A stretch of 64,000 nt of DNA from Roseiarcus sp963781895. GTDB lineage: Bacteria; Pseudomonadota; Alphaproteobacteria; Rhizobiales; Beijerinckiaceae. The translations under genes and the position numbers were made by a program. Shown in pieces: positions 46,097 to 55,672 of the stretch (within the stretch, counting starts at the first letter, position 1; every line of letters begins with the position of its first letter). Where the stretch lies: the NCBI GenBank assembly GCA_963781895.1, contig CAWAIM010000031.1, positions 164,123 to 228,122 on the forward strand. Direction: 5' to 3'. Below the pieces are notes generated by a model. It made no database searches. It was not told where the DNA came from and saw only the letters and a list, made by a program, of their open reading frames with translations.

Positions 46097-46981
46097 TCAA
46101 GATTCCGCTTGCAACGCCGCGGCCTGCAAGGGCCGCTGAGACGGCGACGATCCCGTCGAGGAAGCCTTGCGTCCGCTCGTCGACGGCGGCTGCGCGCCGG
46201 CGAAGCGAGGCGCTGGCTGGCGGGCGGTCGCGCCTCGTGCAGTCGCGGGCTTCGCCGACGCTTCCGCAAGCCGCCCTTCCAGCCAGGCGGGAAGAAAGGC
46301 CTCGAGCCACGCCGCCACCCGTCCATCGTGCTGGAACCAACCGCCGAGGTGGCTGGGACGGCTTTGCGCGCCGGGACGGGTCAGGCGCTCGGCGCCGTGC
46401 AGCGTCCAGCGGCACATCATGTGGTAGGTGACTTCGGGATGGAACTGCAGACCAATCGCGCGGCCGCCGTATCGATAGGCCTGATTGGGGAAATCCTTGC
46501 CGCCGGTGGCGAGCAGCTCGGCGCCCTGGGGCAGGTCGAAGCCGTCCGAATGCCATTGATAGACGCAGCGCGGAAAGCCCTCGCCGCACAGCCGGTCGGC
46601 GGCCTCGGTCGGCGCGATCGGGACATAACCGATCTCGCTGCGCTTGTCCTCGTAATTGAAAACGCGGGCCCCGAGCGCGGACGCCATCATTTGCGCGCCG
46701 AGGCAGATGCCGAGCAGCGGCTTGCCCTCGGACAGCGGCATATCGAGCCAGTCGATCTCGCGCCTGATCCACTCGAGCGAATCGTTGGCGCCCATCGGAC
46801 CGCCGAAGACGATGACGGCGTCGTGTCGGGAGAGCGTGCGCGGCAGCGGATCATCGAGGCTCGGGCGGCGGATGTCGAGCCGGGCGCCCATCGCCCGCAG
46901 CACGAAGCCGACGCGCCCGGGCGTCGAATGCGCCTGGTGCATCACGATCAAGACCGTAGGCCGACGAGCAAGGCCCGCCAT
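46097..46981 (-). CDS. Class I glutamine amidotransferase (GMP-synthase-like)
   Basis: A 294-aa protein. Residues 8-240 form a GATase1 domain with catalytic Cys93 in LLGICLGAQ, His181 and Glu183 in LQFHPEVTYH, and GGPMGAND as oxyanion region. It is a stand-alone amidotransferase, not fused to a synthetase; family members hydrolyse glutamine or gamma-glutamyl compounds. The C-terminal 50 residues are a low-complexity Ala/Ser/Pro tail. Convergent with xseA. Confidence 0.87.
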   Translation of the reverse strand: MAGLARRPTVLIVMHQAHSTPGRVGFVLRAMGARLDIRRPSLDDPLPRTLSRHDAVIVFGGPMGANDSLEWIRREIDWLDMPLSEGKPLLGICLGAQMMASALGARVFNYEDKRSEIGYVPIAPTEAADRLCGEGFPRCVYQWHSDGFDLPQGAELLATGGKDFPNQAYRYGGRAIGLQFHPEVTYHMMCRWTLHGAERLTRPGAQSRPSHLGGWFQHDGRVAAWLEAFLPAWLEGRLAEASAKPATARGATARQPAPRFAGAQPPSTSGRKASSTGSSPSQRPLQAAALQAES

Positions 46982-47162
46982 GGCTCTGTCCCCAATTCCC
47001 GCGCCCGCGCGCGCCGATTCGGATTATGCAACTTCCACGCCAAAAAGTTAACCGGACGTGAACCGCGGCGCGCGCCGCATTCATTTCGCGCCCAATCGGC
47101 TTGCGCTTGCGTTCAAGGCGCCGCGCCGATATGAAAGCCCGGCCCAGCGTCGCGGCAATGCC

Positions 47163-47238
47163 GCTCCCATCGTCTAGCGGTCCAGGACGTCGCCCTCTCA
47201 CGGCGAAAACAGGGGTTCGAGTCCCCTTGGGAGCGCCA
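47163..47238 (+). tRNA. tRNA-Glu (CTC)
   Basis: A 76-nt gene. The acceptor stem GCTCCCA pairs with TGGGAGC, the discriminator is G, and CCA is encoded. The anticodon loop CTCTCAC gives CTC, and the T arm is AGGGGTTCGAGTCCCCT. No integrase or attachment repeat is visible beside it. Confidence 0.95.
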
Positions 47239-47510
47239 GTCGCTTCTCACTCGCTGGCCTTGCTGAAACTTCCGTAGCGTCAGTCTCTTGCTCGCCGCCG
47301 TCTTGCAATTCGGCGGCGCAAAAAGCTCATGGCGCTGATGACGTATCTCCTCGAGGACCGGCGCGGCGAACTCCAAGAGGTCATTTGGACGAAGACGCAG
47401 GCGATGGCCGAGGCGGAGGCATCGAACGCCGTGCGGGAACGCACTGCCGCCTTTCAGCTCGCCGCGCCGCCGCCGCGCGGCGCCCGCTTCATGACGACGT
47501 GTTGCATCGG

Positions 47511-47717
47511 TCATCGATCCGCGCTCGATACGGGCGCCGCCGGACCGTTCAACCAAGCGCGCTCATGGGCAATGACGCGGGCCGCCGCGAATGTGAGTCC
47601 GCACGCAATTGACCACACCACGACAATCGCCGCGAGGGCGATGATCAATTGTCGCGCGCTGCGGTCGTCCGTGAGATACCCGGCGGACGCACCATTGTCC
47701 GTCACGATGAATGTCAT
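47511..47717 (-). CDS. Small single-helix membrane protein
   Basis: A 68-aa hypothetical protein starting MTFIVTDNGASAGYLTDDRS, with one hydrophobic helix (LIIALAAIVVVWSIACGLTFAA) and a short polar C-terminus. The internal ATG is chosen because GGAGACGGGACT precedes it at good spacing. No domain recognised and no partner genes. Confidence 0.5.
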   Translation of the reverse strand: MTFIVTDNGASAGYLTDDRSARQLIIALAAIVVVWSIACGLTFAAARVIAHERAWLNGPAAPVSSADR

Positions 47718-48049
47718 AGTCCCGTCTCCACTCTGGCTGCCGTCGGTCGTCAAAAACCCGGCGGCATCTCCACGGTGGAGTTAAACACGTGACGCCTGCG
47801 ACCGCGGTGACGTTCCTCACAGTCCCGACGGCGGCCTCGCCGTGCTGCGCGTGAACGCTGAACGAAGCGCCCGACGGGACGTCCCGCCGCCACGCCCGCG
47901 GCGCGCGGGTCGAACGCTTCAATCTCGACTTCCGTCTCGCTCGGCGAACCGCGATGACGCGTCCGTCCAAGGAGCCGAATCGGGAACGGCGAAGGTTCCA
48001 GGTCGAGTATGCGGGTCAATTCGCCGAGCGGGCCGATCTAAGAGAGAGG
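47718..48049. other. Intergenic stretch, no supportable gene
   Basis: About 330 nt with only Arg-rich short frames in all readings. No repeats or hairpins stand out. Confidence 0.4.
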
Positions 48050-48340
48050 TCAGCGGGGACGAGAAACGGTGGACTTGCGATCCGTGAAGTCGGCGCCGGT
48101 GGTCATCCGATTCGAGGCGTCTCGGCCGACACGTTTTGCTGTCTTGTCCGCGACCGCGAGCGCGATACGTCGCCATTGACGTGCGGATTCGTCGCTCACG
48201 GCGTCGATCTCCATTTGGTGGGCCTTGACATAGGCCTCGCGCCCAAAAGCGCTGATAAGCGCGTTCGCCTCGGCTTCTATTCTATCAGTCCGCGACCGCC
48301 GGCCGGTATGCGTTCGCCGGCGCCATACCCATGACAGCAT
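48050..48340 (-). CDS. Small conserved hypothetical protein
   Basis: A 96-aa protein whose core (EAYVKAHQMEIDAVSDESARQWRRIALAVADKTAKRVGRDASNRM) resembles short alphaproteobacterial proteins with the pattern EAY..A...E......A..W..VA..IA..TGKRVG.D. Predicted all-helical and highly charged. Function unknown; it stands alone. Confidence 0.6.
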   Translation of the reverse strand: MLSWVWRRRTHTGRRSRTDRIEAEANALISAFGREAYVKAHQMEIDAVSDESARQWRRIALAVADKTAKRVGRDASNRMTTGADFTDRKSTVSRPR

Positions 48341-48434
48341 GGCCGACCCCTCGCGCCACCCCCTTGTATCCCCACCGTCGAATGCTGCATATTTTGGTCA
48401 CATATGCAACCTCTTCGCCCAGAACGCCCCCTAG

Positions 48435-48544
48435 TCGTGACCGCGCTATCTCCTGTCGAGCCGTTCGGTTGATCTAGCGCTCAAAGCCGTCGTGACCGCG
48501 CTATCTCCTGTTGAGCCGTTCGGTTGATCCAGCGCTCAAAGCGT
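48435..48544. repeat. Two tandem 55-bp repeats
   Basis: TCGTGACCGCGCTATCTCCTG starts at 48435 and again at 48490, and each unit ends GCGCTCAAAGC. The units differ at only a few positions (for instance GTCGAGCC against GTTGAGCC, GATCTAG against GATCCAG). They lie in the gap between a small hypothetical gene and the 3' end of the lipase gene. Confidence 0.85.
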
Positions 48545-48587
48545 TGCTCTTGCGCGCAATCCGTCGACCGAAGGCGCGTTCGCGAAA

Positions 48588-49649
48588 TTATTGCGCCGCG
48601 ACCAGAGGCGGGCCTGGCGTCTCGGCCCCGCAGGGTTCGTCGACCATCGGCGATGTCTCGGGCTTGTAGCCTCGCGCCTCTCTCAACAATGCGTTGTCGA
48701 AGTCGGTCAGGCTGTGCTGGGCGATCGGACTGCCGTGAATGACGTCGAACCGGACGCTGACGACGCGCGGATTGCAGGGAGACAGCGGAATGTACTGCCG
48801 CACAATGTACCTGCCATAGGCCAGGATCTCTCCGTGCTCATAGACGCGCTCCATCCTGAGGCCCTTCACGTTTTGATCGCGATGGGGCGGATCGACGGAA
48901 TAATATCCCGTCACCATCGAGGGATCGAAGGCGTAGACCCGGCGAATCCGCGGATCGGAGTAGGCCGCGAGCTGGGCAAGTCCGCCGCCGAGCGAGTGCC
49001 CCACCGCCGTGATCTGTGTCGGACCCGGATGGGCGCACCCGTCCCGTTCGATATGGCCGATGAAATCGCCGACGTGGTCCCGGACCTGGTCGTATTGGTC
49101 GTAGATCGGAAACGCGCGCAATATCCAATGGAAATTGGATTCCCAATCGCCTTTGTCGCCGCCCTGGGTTCCGCGAAAGGCGATGACCGCTTCCGGACAG
49201 CGCACGCCCTTGCGCGCCCACACCTGAACGCCCAGGCCTCCGACCGGCTCGCTTTGGCCCGGCGTCCGCACGCCGCACTGGTCCGGCCCGTCGCAACTCC
49301 ACACGTAGCGCCATTGGCCGAGCCAGGCGGCCGCGCGCTTGGCGTCGGCGGATTGATCGCAATCCTTCGGATCGTCGGCAATGCAGGCGGACGTCCGAGG
49401 CGTCATCCTGTGCTTGGCGTAAACGTCCTGATTATACGATTGCTCCGCGAGGAGAGCGTAGGGCAACACGCGCGCCGCGGTCGGGCCGGCTTTCTGCCTG
49501 GCGTCATAATTGTCCTCGCCCTCGGTCCGCTGAATGACCTGATCCGGGCCCTGAGTCAGGTGGAGTTGGGCGCAGCCGCCCAGACATGAAGCCACGATCG
49601 CGATCGCGGCCAGAATTCCCACGCGTCGAGCGCTTGCGATCAGTCTCAT
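48588..49649 (-). CDS. Lipase-class-3-like lipoprotein
   Basis: A 353-aa predicted lipoprotein. The signal peptide is MRLIASARRVGILAAIAIVASCLGGC, with Cys26 as probable lipid anchor. It has an alpha/beta-hydrolase core with oxyanion segment AVIAFRGTQGG, nucleophile Ser in AVGHSLGGGLAQLAAY, Asp in YAFDPSMVTGY and a C-terminal His in VIHGSPIAQHSL. Several extra Cys suggest disulfides in the periplasm. The start is moved inward from a GTG/ATG frame to the signal peptide. Divergent from the phosphoesterase gene, 129 nt apart. Confidence 0.8.
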   Translation of the reverse strand: MRLIASARRVGILAAIAIVASCLGGCAQLHLTQGPDQVIQRTEGEDNYDARQKAGPTAARVLPYALLAEQSYNQDVYAKHRMTPRTSACIADDPKDCDQSADAKRAAAWLGQWRYVWSCDGPDQCGVRTPGQSEPVGGLGVQVWARKGVRCPEAVIAFRGTQGGDKGDWESNFHWILRAFPIYDQYDQVRDHVGDFIGHIERDGCAHPGPTQITAVGHSLGGGLAQLAAYSDPRIRRVYAFDPSMVTGYYSVDPPHRDQNVKGLRMERVYEHGEILAYGRYIVRQYIPLSPCNPRVVSVRFDVIHGSPIAQHSLTDFDNALLREARGYKPETSPMVDEPCGAETPGPPLVAAQ

Positions 49650-49778
49650 CGGCGACCCCCAGCACCAGAGATTCGCTTGCGCGGCATGATCGGCGTTGGC
49701 GATGCCGCGCGTCAAGTTCGGGCGGCCAATCCCTGGTGTATGATCAATCCCGACCGATGGTCAGGAGGGAGAGTTCCT

Positions 49779-51206
49779 ATGGCCGACATCCAGCACGTCG
49801 TCGTCCTGATGCTCGAAAATCGCTCGTTCGATTCGATGTTGGGCCGTCTCTATCCCGATCGGCCGGATTTCGACGGGCTGACGGGCGCCGAGTCGAACGC
49901 ATGGGACGACAGGATCATTCCCGTCTGGACGAGCCCCGAAATGACGCCCGAGGCGGCGTGCATTCCTGATCCCGACCCCAACGAACGCTTCGCCGACATG
50001 ACCGAGCAGATCTTCGGCGCGGGGCTGCAACCTCCCTCGCCGCCGACGATGTCCGGGTTCGTTTCGAACTACATGAGGACTGCGACGAACGATCCGCGCA
50101 GCGTGATGCATGGTTTCACGCCGGAACAGGTTCCGGTGATCAGCCAACTGGCGCGCTCGTTCGCGGTGTCGGATCGCTGGCACGCGTCGGCCCCAAATCA
50201 GACCTGGCCCAATCGCTTCTTCGTCCACACCGGGACCGCCGGCGGCTTCGTCAACAACGCGCCCGCGCATTTTCCCTATCTGATGCCGACGATCTTCAAC
50301 CGTCTGACCCAAAAGCGGCGAAGCTGGCGCATTTATCGTCACGACATTCCGCTGACGGCGACGCTGTCCGCCATCTTGAGCGAATTGCCGGACCATCTCT
50401 ATTCGTTCGACGACGACTTCATGAGCGATGCGATGGCGGGGAGACTTCCCAATTATAGTTTCATCGAGCCGCGCTATTTCCCCAACCTGATCCTTCACCG
50501 GATGCCGAACGATCAACACCCGCCGCACAACGTCGCTTATGGGGAGCGGCTGATCGCGCGCTGCTACGACGCCTTGCGCAACGGGGCCGGTTGGGAGCAG
50601 ACTCTCTTTGTCGTCATCTATGACGAGCATGGAGGCATTTACGATCATGTTCCTCCGCCGGAAGCCGTTTCGCCCGACGATGCCGACCCGGAGGGCTTCA
50701 AATTCGATCGATACGGAGTGCGGGTTCCCGCCGTGTTGATTTCTCCCTGGATTCCCGAGGCAAGCGTCGTCCGGCCGCCCGCCGGGTCGAAATATCCATT
50801 CGACCATGCCTCGATTCTTTCCACTTTGCGCAAGCTGTTCGATCTGGGAGAGCCTTTGACCAGGCGAGACGCGGTCGCCCCTGATCTGCTCGCGGCCTTG
50901 TCGCTGACCTCGCCGAGCAACGCCGGTCCCGCGAGCCTGACGTTTCCGACCGTGACGCCCACGGCGGGCGAGATAGCGTCCGCGCATCAGGCCGCGCCCA
51001 ATGACTTGCAGCAGTCGCTCGCCTGTCTGGCGTCAGCCCTTCCGGCAGGAGCGGCGGGGCTCGCCGCCTACGCGGATCTCATCTCGGGCGTCAAAGATCA
51101 CATTGCCGCGCCACAATTCGCGACGGTCGATGAGGCGCTGCAGCGGGCCCGGGCTGGCTTGAGCCGGTTTCTCAAGACCCCGCGTTCAGGTCTGTTCGGC
51201 GCTTAG
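49779..51206 (+). CDS. Phospholipase C / acid-phosphatase-type phosphoesterase
   Basis: A 475-aa phosphoesterase-family (PF04185-type) protein. The metal/nucleophile region is VVVLMLENRSFDSMLG, the central part is SDRWHASAPNQTWPNRFFVHTGT, the second metal site is VVIYDEHGGIYDHVPPP, and the C-terminal His region is FDHASILSTLRKLF. Family members hydrolyse phospholipids or phosphomonoesters. No signal peptide is visible, which is unusual for this family. The strong ribosome site CAGGAGGG fixes the start. Confidence 0.87.
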   Translation: MADIQHVVVLMLENRSFDSMLGRLYPDRPDFDGLTGAESNAWDDRIIPVWTSPEMTPEAACIPDPDPNERFADMTEQIFGAGLQPPSPPTMSGFVSNYMRTATNDPRSVMHGFTPEQVPVISQLARSFAVSDRWHASAPNQTWPNRFFVHTGTAGGFVNNAPAHFPYLMPTIFNRLTQKRRSWRIYRHDIPLTATLSAILSELPDHLYSFDDDFMSDAMAGRLPNYSFIEPRYFPNLILHRMPNDQHPPHNVAYGERLIARCYDALRNGAGWEQTLFVVIYDEHGGIYDHVPPPEAVSPDDADPEGFKFDRYGVRVPAVLISPWIPEASVVRPPAGSKYPFDHASILSTLRKLFDLGEPLTRRDAVAPDLLAALSLTSPSNAGPASLTFPTVTPTAGEIASAHQAAPNDLQQSLACLASALPAGAAGLAAYADLISGVKDHIAAPQFATVDEALQRARAGLSRFLKTPRSGLFGA

Positions 51207-51396
51207 GTCGTCGCCTCTTGCGCGAGTGGGCGCAGGCGGCCGCGGCCGCCGACGTCTCGACAGGACGGGATCGCGAACGTCGATCGCGGGCCGTCGCCAT
51301 GTGTCGTCGCCATGTCGACGAACCGACGCGACCGGGTTAGAATTGGAGCAAGTCAGGGACGGTGGCGGGCGAAAAGTCAGTTGCGGAAGAAACATT

Positions 51397-52515
51397 GTGT
51401 CCGACCCGTTCGAACTGTGGCGCTTGGCGTGGTCGACCGCAGTTTCACGCGGTTTGGAGCAGCTCGGCGCCGCCGTCCCCTTCGCCGCGCTCGAGCCGCT
51501 CCGTCGGGACGACGCCATCGACCTGTCGGCGTTTTCGACGCTCGGACACGTTCGCATCGAGCTCAGCACGATGTTGCTTCTGGGACAGCGAAGCCGGCCC
51601 CGGACGAAGCTGCGGCCGACGCTGATCGTCGCGCCCTATGCGATTCATGACGCCTCGATCGCCGATTTCGCTCCCGGACATAGCCTTGCGCAGGTTCTGG
51701 CCGAGGCTGGTCCGGGTCCTGTCGCTCTGACTTTCTGGAAGTCGGCCGGCGTCGAGATGCGCGATTACGGCATCGACGCCTATCTGAGCGACTTGAATGT
51801 CGCCATCGACGATCTCGGCGGGCGCGCGTCTCTCATCGGACTTTGCCAGGGCGGCTGGCTCGCCGCCGCATATGCCGCGCGTTTTCCGGGGAAGGTCGCA
51901 AGGCTTGTGCTGGCGGGCGCGCCGATCGATGTCGCGGCGGCCGAGTCGCGGATCACGCGCGCGCTCGCCCGGATTTCACCGGCGGCGATCGAGAGCGCCA
52001 TCGCCTTCAACGGCGGTCGGGTGTCCGGGCCGTTGTCGCTCGCTTTATGGTCGCTGCAGGGCGTGGAAGTGGAGTACACCGCCGAAATCGCCCTGCAATG
52101 CACGGGCGACGCCGCACTGGAGGCGAGGTTCAACGCCTGGAACGCGCGCGCGGTCGACCTGCCCGGCCTCTATTTCCGCCAGGCGGCGGAATGGCTCTTC
52201 CGCGAAAACCGCCTCGCCCGCGGCCGTTTTCCAGCGCTCGGGCGCCCGGTCCGGCTGTCGGATATCGGGTCGCCGGTGTTCGTCCTCGCCGCCGAGGCGG
52301 ACGAGGTGGTCGCTGTGCCGCAGGCCATCGCGGCAAAGACCTTGTGCCGCTCGGCTCACGTCGACGTCCGCATCGAGCCAGGGCGGCATCTGTCGTTGTT
52401 CATGGGCCGGCGAACGCTGGGCGGCGCTTGGCGCGACATCGCGCGATGGCTCGAGGGCGACGCTGGCGGCGGGTCTCCGGGCGCCTCGACCGGCCTTCGG
52501 CGGATTCACCGCTGA
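51397..52515 (+). CDS. PhaC/PhaZ-like alpha/beta hydrolase
   Basis: A protein of about 372 aa with the polyhydroxyalkanoate synthase-like lipase box GLCQGG (Cys nucleophile), the strand PTLIVAPYAIHDASIADF, Asp in FVLAAEADEVVAVPQAIA and His in EPGRHLSLFMG. It resembles PHA synthase or depolymerase-related hydrolases rather than a full PhaC (which is about 600 aa). The GTG start has GGAAGA upstream. It ends shortly before the IS91 relic, so the last 20 residues may be altered. Confidence 0.7.
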   Translation: MSDPFELWRLAWSTAVSRGLEQLGAAVPFAALEPLRRDDAIDLSAFSTLGHVRIELSTMLLLGQRSRPRTKLRPTLIVAPYAIHDASIADFAPGHSLAQVLAEAGPGPVALTFWKSAGVEMRDYGIDAYLSDLNVAIDDLGGRASLIGLCQGGWLAAAYAARFPGKVARLVLAGAPIDVAAAESRITRALARISPAAIESAIAFNGGRVSGPLSLALWSLQGVEVEYTAEIALQCTGDAALEARFNAWNARAVDLPGLYFRQAAEWLFRENRLARGRFPALGRPVRLSDIGSPVFVLAAEADEVVAVPQAIAAKTLCRSAHVDVRIEPGRHLSLFMGRRTLGGAWRDIARWLEGDAGGGSPGASTGLRRIHR

Positions 52516-53383
52516 AGATCGGTTTTTCGGGCTTCCACCGAATGACTTGCGCGACGCGCGACGGCCGGGCAGAGTGACCGCAGATTCGGGTTGCGGCGGG
52601 AGGGCCCTCCGATTCACTCGAGGCTTGGGGCGCGCGGATGCGGATTGTCACCCTGATTGGATTGGCGCTGGCTCTCCTACGGCCGCCGCGGGCGCGATAA
52701 TCCTTCCAGCGGAAGGTGACGCCCTTCTCGTCGAGCGCGATGAGCCTGGAGTTCGAGATCGCGACGCGATGGGTGTAGCGCGACAGGTAGGCGAGGACGG
52801 CCTTCGGCCCGGCGAACGGCCTCTTGGCGTAGACAACCCATTCCGAGCGGCGCAATGGCGCGAGGACGGCGTCGAAGGCGGCTTTATCGGCGAGCGCGGC
52901 AAGGTCGCCGAAGAAGACGAGGCGTCCGGCCGCATGCAGGGCTGCGAGCCCTTCGAGGAAGAGGCGGCGGAACAGGCGCGACAGCACCCGCACCGGCAGA
53001 AAGAAGCCGCGCTTGCAGGCGATCCAGCGCGACCCGTCCGGCGACAGCCGCCGCCGGGAACGATGACGTGGACGTGCGGATGGTGGGTCATCGCCGAGCC
53101 CCAGGTGTGCAGTACGGCGGTCAGGCCGATGCGCGCGCCCAGATGCTTCGGGTCGGCGGCGATGGTGGTCAGCGTCTCGGCGGCGGTCCTGAACAGGAGG
53201 TCGTAGACGGCCGCCTTGTTCTGGAACGCGATCGTCGCCGATCGCGGCCGGCAGGGTGAAGACGACGTGATAGTACGGAACCGGCAGCAGCTCGGCCTCA
53301 CGGTCTTCGAGCCATCGCCGCGCGGCGGCCGCCTGGCACTTCGGGCAATGCCGGTTGCGGCAGGTAATGGGCGTCGCCCATTA

Positions 53384-53421
53384 CCTGCCTTATGGGCACT
53401 TCCAGTAATGGGGAGTTGGCG
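53384..53421 (+). repeat. RIT left inverted repeat
   Basis: CCTGCCTTATGGGCAC, then TTCC, then AGTAATGGGGAGTTGGCG. It matches the complement of the right repeat (56709-56747) except for the four- or five-nt centre (TTCC against ATTCG). Confidence 0.9.
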
Positions 53422-53534
53422 TACTGGCGTCGGCGTTTTTTCTGTGAATTGCAGCGATCTTTCTCTCCATAACAGCACGGTCCTGCGCCTCCGTCGGCTC
53501 GGCCACCAATGGCCGGTCACGAACGGGGACGAAT

Positions 53535-54767
53535 ATGTTGGAGACCTACTTCTCGGCATCGAAGATGCGGGCGCATCTGCGGAGCGGACCGAGCGGACCA
53601 TACCTTGACGGTTTCGCAGCCGCGCTCGAGCGGCAGGGGTACAGCACCAGCACAGCCGTCCCGTATTTGCGGGCGGCGGCGCACATCGGCCATGTCGTGG
53701 CTCGGCAAGGGGCGATGCCGAGCGAGATTGATCTGGCGGCGTTCAGCGAGCACCTGCGCAGTTGCCGATGTCCGCGCGCCATGGGAGGGCGCCGCAACCA
53801 CCACACGATTTTCGGCGCCAGGCTCTTTCGCCGGCATCTTGTCGAAATCGGTGTTTGCCAGCCTGTCGCCGCGCCCTTGCAGCGAGCCGAGCCTCGCCTC
53901 GTGACGCACTTCAAAGAATGGCTGCGCAAGCACCGCGGGGCGTCCGACGCCACGATCAGGCTCTACGCCCGCGACGCCGAGCGCCTCGTAGCGGCGCTCG
54001 GGGACGATCCGGGAAGGTGGGAGCCGGCCGCCATTCGCAGCTTCTTCCTGGACTGCGCGGGCCGTTGCGGCGAGGGAACGGTCGAGAAGTTGACGACCAG
54101 CCTGCGTGCGTTCTTGCGCTACCTCGCTGTCGAAGGCCGCTGCCGAGCGGGTCTCGCCGATGTCGTTCCCGCCTATGCCCGTTGGCGGCTCGCCGACTTG
54201 CCGCGATATCTGGCGGCGGAGCAGGTGAACCGGCTGATCGCGGCATCCGACGGCGAAGTCGTCGAGCGCCGGCGGGATCGCGCGATCCTGCTGCTTCTGG
54301 CGCGCCTCGGGCTGCGCGCCGGCGACGTGGCGCAACTCCGCCTCGACGACATCGAGTGGGAGACAGGCTCGCTGCGGGTCTCGGGCAAGTCGCGCTACGA
54401 GGTGCGTCTGCCGCTTCCGCAGGATGTCGGAGATGCGATCGCCGCCTACCTCGCGGACCGCCCTTCGACCTGCCCGAGCGATCACGTGTTCCTGCGCAAC
54501 ATCGCGCCCTTTCGGCCGTTCCGGAATGGCGACGGCGTCTCGTCGGTGGTGAAACGCCTCATGCAGCGGGCCGGCGTCGTGGCCCCGGTCAAGGGGGCGC
54601 ACGTCCTGCGACACACGGCGGCGACCGAGATGCTGCGCCATGGCGTTCCGCTCGAGAAGATCGGGCTGGTCCTGCGTCATCGCGGCGTCGACACGACGGC
54701 CCGTTACGCCAAGGCCGATGTCGCGCTCCTGAAGCAAATCGCGCAGCCCTGGCCGGAGGTCTTCTGA
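53535..54767 (+). CDS. RIT tyrosine recombinase A
   Basis: A 410-aa phage-integrase-family protein. The N-terminal SAM-like core-binding region covers about residues 110-215. The catalytic residues are visible in the C-terminal domain: Arg in LARLGLRAGDVAQL, His-x-x-Arg in HVLRHTAATEML, His in VLRHRGVDTTARYAK, with Tyr as nucleophile in the last. It has an extra N-terminal region of about 100 residues, as in RitA proteins. Its TGA overlaps the ATG of the next gene (TGATG). Confidence 0.9.
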   Translation: MLETYFSASKMRAHLRSGPSGPYLDGFAAALERQGYSTSTAVPYLRAAAHIGHVVARQGAMPSEIDLAAFSEHLRSCRCPRAMGGRRNHHTIFGARLFRRHLVEIGVCQPVAAPLQRAEPRLVTHFKEWLRKHRGASDATIRLYARDAERLVAALGDDPGRWEPAAIRSFFLDCAGRCGEGTVEKLTTSLRAFLRYLAVEGRCRAGLADVVPAYARWRLADLPRYLAAEQVNRLIAASDGEVVERRRDRAILLLLARLGLRAGDVAQLRLDDIEWETGSLRVSGKSRYEVRLPLPQDVGDAIAAYLADRPSTCPSDHVFLRNIAPFRPFRNGDGVSSVVKRLMQRAGVVAPVKGAHVLRHTAATEMLRHGVPLEKIGLVLRHRGVDTTARYAKADVALLKQIAQPWPEVF

Positions 54768-55672
54768 TGTTGAAGGCCATCGAGGCATATCTGGCGCTCC
54801 GCCGCGCGACCGGATTCGCGATGCTGAATGCGGAATGGCTGCTCAGGAGCTTTGCCGCCTTCGCGACCGAGCGCGGGCAAACGCACGTCCACGCGCAAAC
54901 CGCAATCGAATGGGCGGCGCGCGGGCCGTCCGCCGCGCAACGCGACACCCGGCTGAAGGCCGTCTGTCGCTTCGCTCGTCATGTCCGGGTTGAAGACGCG
55001 CGGCATGAGCTGCCGCCGGTCAATCACTTCGGCGCCCGCAAGACGCGGCGTCCGCCGCACATTTACTCGCCGGCGGAGATCGACCGACTGATCGAAGCCG
55101 CCCTTCGGCTTCGCCCCAAAGGCGGCTTGCGCCCATGGACCTACGCGACCTTGATCGCGCTGCTCTCGGTCACCGGATTGAGGATCTCCGAAGCGCTAAA
55201 GTTGACCGTCGCCGACCTTACGCGCGACGGCCTGCTGATCCGCGAGACCAAGTTCCGGAAAACGCGCCTGACGCCGCTGCACGACACGGCGGTCGCCGGT
55301 CTCGAGCGCTATCTGGCGCGTCGTCGGCCCCGTTCCGAAGCCGATCCGGTGTTCGTTGACGCACGGGGTCTTCCGCTGCGCTACATCGCGGTCAAAGAGA
55401 CCTTCGACAGGCTGGTCTTCAGCGCAGGCATCGCGCCGGCGGCGCGACGCCGACCGCGCCTGCACGATCTGCGGCACACGTTCGCGGTGCGGGCGCTGCA
55501 GGGCAGTCCAGCCGATCGAAGCCGGACCGGTGCGCACATGGCGGCGCTTGCGACCTACATGGGTCACGTCAACATCTACGCGACCTACTGGTACCTGGAG
55601 GCCACCGCCGACCTCATGCGCGACGTCGCCGCGGCCGGCGAGGCGTTCTTCGCCGAAGGGAGGCAATCATGA
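54767..55672 (+). CDS. RIT tyrosine recombinase B
   Basis: A 301-aa integrase. The N-terminal core-binding domain is LALRRATGFAMLNAEWLLRSF. The catalytic domain shows Arg in SVTGLRISEALKL, His-x-x-Arg in LHDLRHTFAVRAL, His in YMGHVNIYATYWYL and Tyr in the same segment. It is coupled on both sides (TGATG with A, ATGA with C). The open frame reaches far upstream in a false reading; the ATG at 54767 is the real start. Confidence 0.9.
   Translation: MLKAIEAYLALRRATGFAMLNAEWLLRSFAAFATERGQTHVHAQTAIEWAARGPSAAQRDTRLKAVCRFARHVRVEDARHELPPVNHFGARKTRRPPHIYSPAEIDRLIEAALRLRPKGGLRPWTYATLIALLSVTGLRISEALKLTVADLTRDGLLIRETKFRKTRLTPLHDTAVAGLERYLARRRPRSEADPVFVDARGLPLRYIAVKETFDRLVFSAGIAPAARRRPRLHDLRHTFAVRALQGSPADRSRTGAHMAALATYMGHVNIYATYWYLEATADLMRDVAAAGEAFFAEGRQS

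Noticed and set aside
47163..47238. tRNA-Glu considered as a second integration site
   Set aside because: No integrase, no duplicated 3' segment and no composition change beside it.
47329..47784. 151-aa plus-strand frame after tRNA-Glu
   Set aside because: No ribosome site, no recognisable domain, and it overlaps the better supported small membrane protein on the other strand.
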